Source of the DNA: Candidatus Aminicenantota bacterium
GTDB taxonomy: Bacteria > Acidobacteriota > Aminicenantia > UBA2199
Assembly (NCBI GenBank): GCA_029939015.1
Contig: JAOZTV010000207.1
Coordinates: forward strand, 1-5,638
Length of the DNA stretch: 5,638 nucleotides
Reading direction: 5' to 3'
Part shown: piece by piece, positions 5,154 through 5,638 of the stretch
Numbering within the stretch: the stretch's first letter is position 1
Layout of the letters: the number at the start of each line of letters is the position of its first letter
Translations under genes and position numbers: made by a program
Notes under the pieces: generated by a model
Databases searched by the model: none
What the model was told of the DNA's origin: nothing
Seen by the model: the letters and a program-made list of their open reading frames with translations, nothing else

Positions 5154-5638
5154 ATGAAATTAAGTAAGAAATTATCTGTTACAAAAACACTAATAGTGGC
5201 ATTGTTTTTAGGAATAATTGTATCCCCTGCTCTTATGATGGCGTGGAAGACACCTATTACAATAGCCGGAGAAGCAGGTCACAAGTATGGCAAACCAGAG
5301 ATAAAATTCGGCCCATCCGGGACAGTATATATGACTTATAGAAACAAAGTTGGAGGATACTCAGATATAACTCTCTGTACTTATGATGGTAAAAAGAAAG
5401 AGTACGAAAATGTTTCAAATCTGGTTAAGATATGGTCTGCATTCGATGCTTATGAATCAGCTCTATTTGTTGACCAGAATGAAACAATTCATGTGACTTG
5501 GATAGGTATAAATCTAAGTGGAAGCCATGAAATACATCATATAATGTACAGATATAAAGATGAAAATGGTTGGTCAAAGGTTTTTGATCTTGGTACTTTA
5601 AATGAACACGAAGAGTTGTTTGATACAAGGATTGCTGT
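5154..5638 (+). CDS. Exported BNR/sialidase-like beta-propeller protein, N-terminal part (3' end outside window)
   Basis: The frame is open from ATG 5154 to the right edge (161 full codons). A Lys-rich n-region (MKLSKK) and a hydrophobic core (residues 12-24) form a signal peptide; cleavage is plausible after SPA (26) or MMA (30). No lipobox is seen, so the protein is probably periplasmic or secreted. Two similar units follow. In residues about 48-78, PEIKFGPSGTVYMTYRN leads to a strand with CTYDG. In about 98-143, ALFVDQNETIHVTWIG leads to IMYRYKDENGWSKV. A third unit seems to begin at DTRIAV. This 'variable-D-x-N-x-x-I-H-V-x-W ... Y-Y' pattern is typical of sialidase-fold/BNR propeller blades, but the canonical Asp-box S-x-D-x-G-x-T-W is only partly present (DENGWS). 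Catalytic residues of a sialidase cannot be judged from this fragment. The gene has a strong promoter and ribosome binding site, and looks slightly less AT-rich than the genes before it. Confidence 0.78.
   Translation, partial: MKLSKKLSVTKTLIVALFLGIIVSPALMMAWKTPITIAGEAGHKYGKPEIKFGPSGTVYMTYRNKVGGYSDITLCTYDGKKKEYENVSNLVKIWSAFDAYESALFVDQNETIHVTWIGINLSGSHEIHHIMYRYKDENGWSKVFDLGTLNEHEELFDTRIA

Noticed and set aside
5425..5628. Minus-strand open frame of 67 codons
   Set aside because: It is antisense to the BNR-like propeller gene, which has a strong ribosome binding site and family-typical sequence; its His-rich product is a reverse-complement by-product.

Overview
The window is an AT-rich bacterial segment carrying four genes, all on the + strand and separated by gaps of 99, 102 and 78 bases. 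The first and last genes are cut by the window edges. All three complete stop codons are TAA, TGG encodes Trp, and the genetic code appears standard. The proteins are cell-envelope or secreted types: a sulfatase-superfamily enzyme, a multi-pass GT-C glycosyltransferase, a lipoprotein beta-propeller and a signal-peptide-bearing beta-propeller. The organism looks like a diderm, low-GC bacterium. The lipobox with Asn before the Cys and the TP-rich linker would suit a spirochaete or one of several uncultured AT-rich phyla. I cannot assign a phylum from this sequence alone.

Layout. Bases 3-1160 hold the C-terminal part of a sulfatase/phosphatase-superfamily enzyme with its metal-binding SDHGEE and GHGHSLY motifs; the nucleophile-bearing N-terminus lies off the left edge. 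Bases 1260-3749 encode an 829-residue glycosyltransferase of the PMT_2/ArnT type. It has about a dozen membrane helices followed by an unusually long non-membrane half. Bases 3852-5075 encode a lipoprotein with a Pro-Thr linker and a TolB-like (PD40) beta-propeller. Bases 5154 to the right edge encode the start of an exported protein with BNR/sialidase-like propeller blades.

Regulation. Each of the three internal gaps holds a readable sigma70-type promoter. For the glycosyltransferase and the lipoprotein the architecture is identical: a -35 box, a 17-base spacer, a perfect TATAAT, six bases, then ATG. The predicted transcription start therefore falls on the start codon, so both mRNAs would be leaderless. 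The fourth gene is different, with an extended -10 (TGG-TATAAT), a leader of about 33 bases and a perfect GGAGGT ribosome binding site. Inverted repeats sit immediately upstream of the lipoprotein promoter and across the promoter of the fourth gene. No convincing intrinsic terminator was found.

How the genes fit together. The sulfatase and the glycosyltransferase could act on the same surface glycan, but this rests only on adjacency. The two propeller proteins could bind or sense extracellular ligands. Because each gene seems to have its own promoter, the segment is better read as a run of envelope genes than as a single operon. I did not see a clear mobile element, CRISPR array, tRNA or rRNA.
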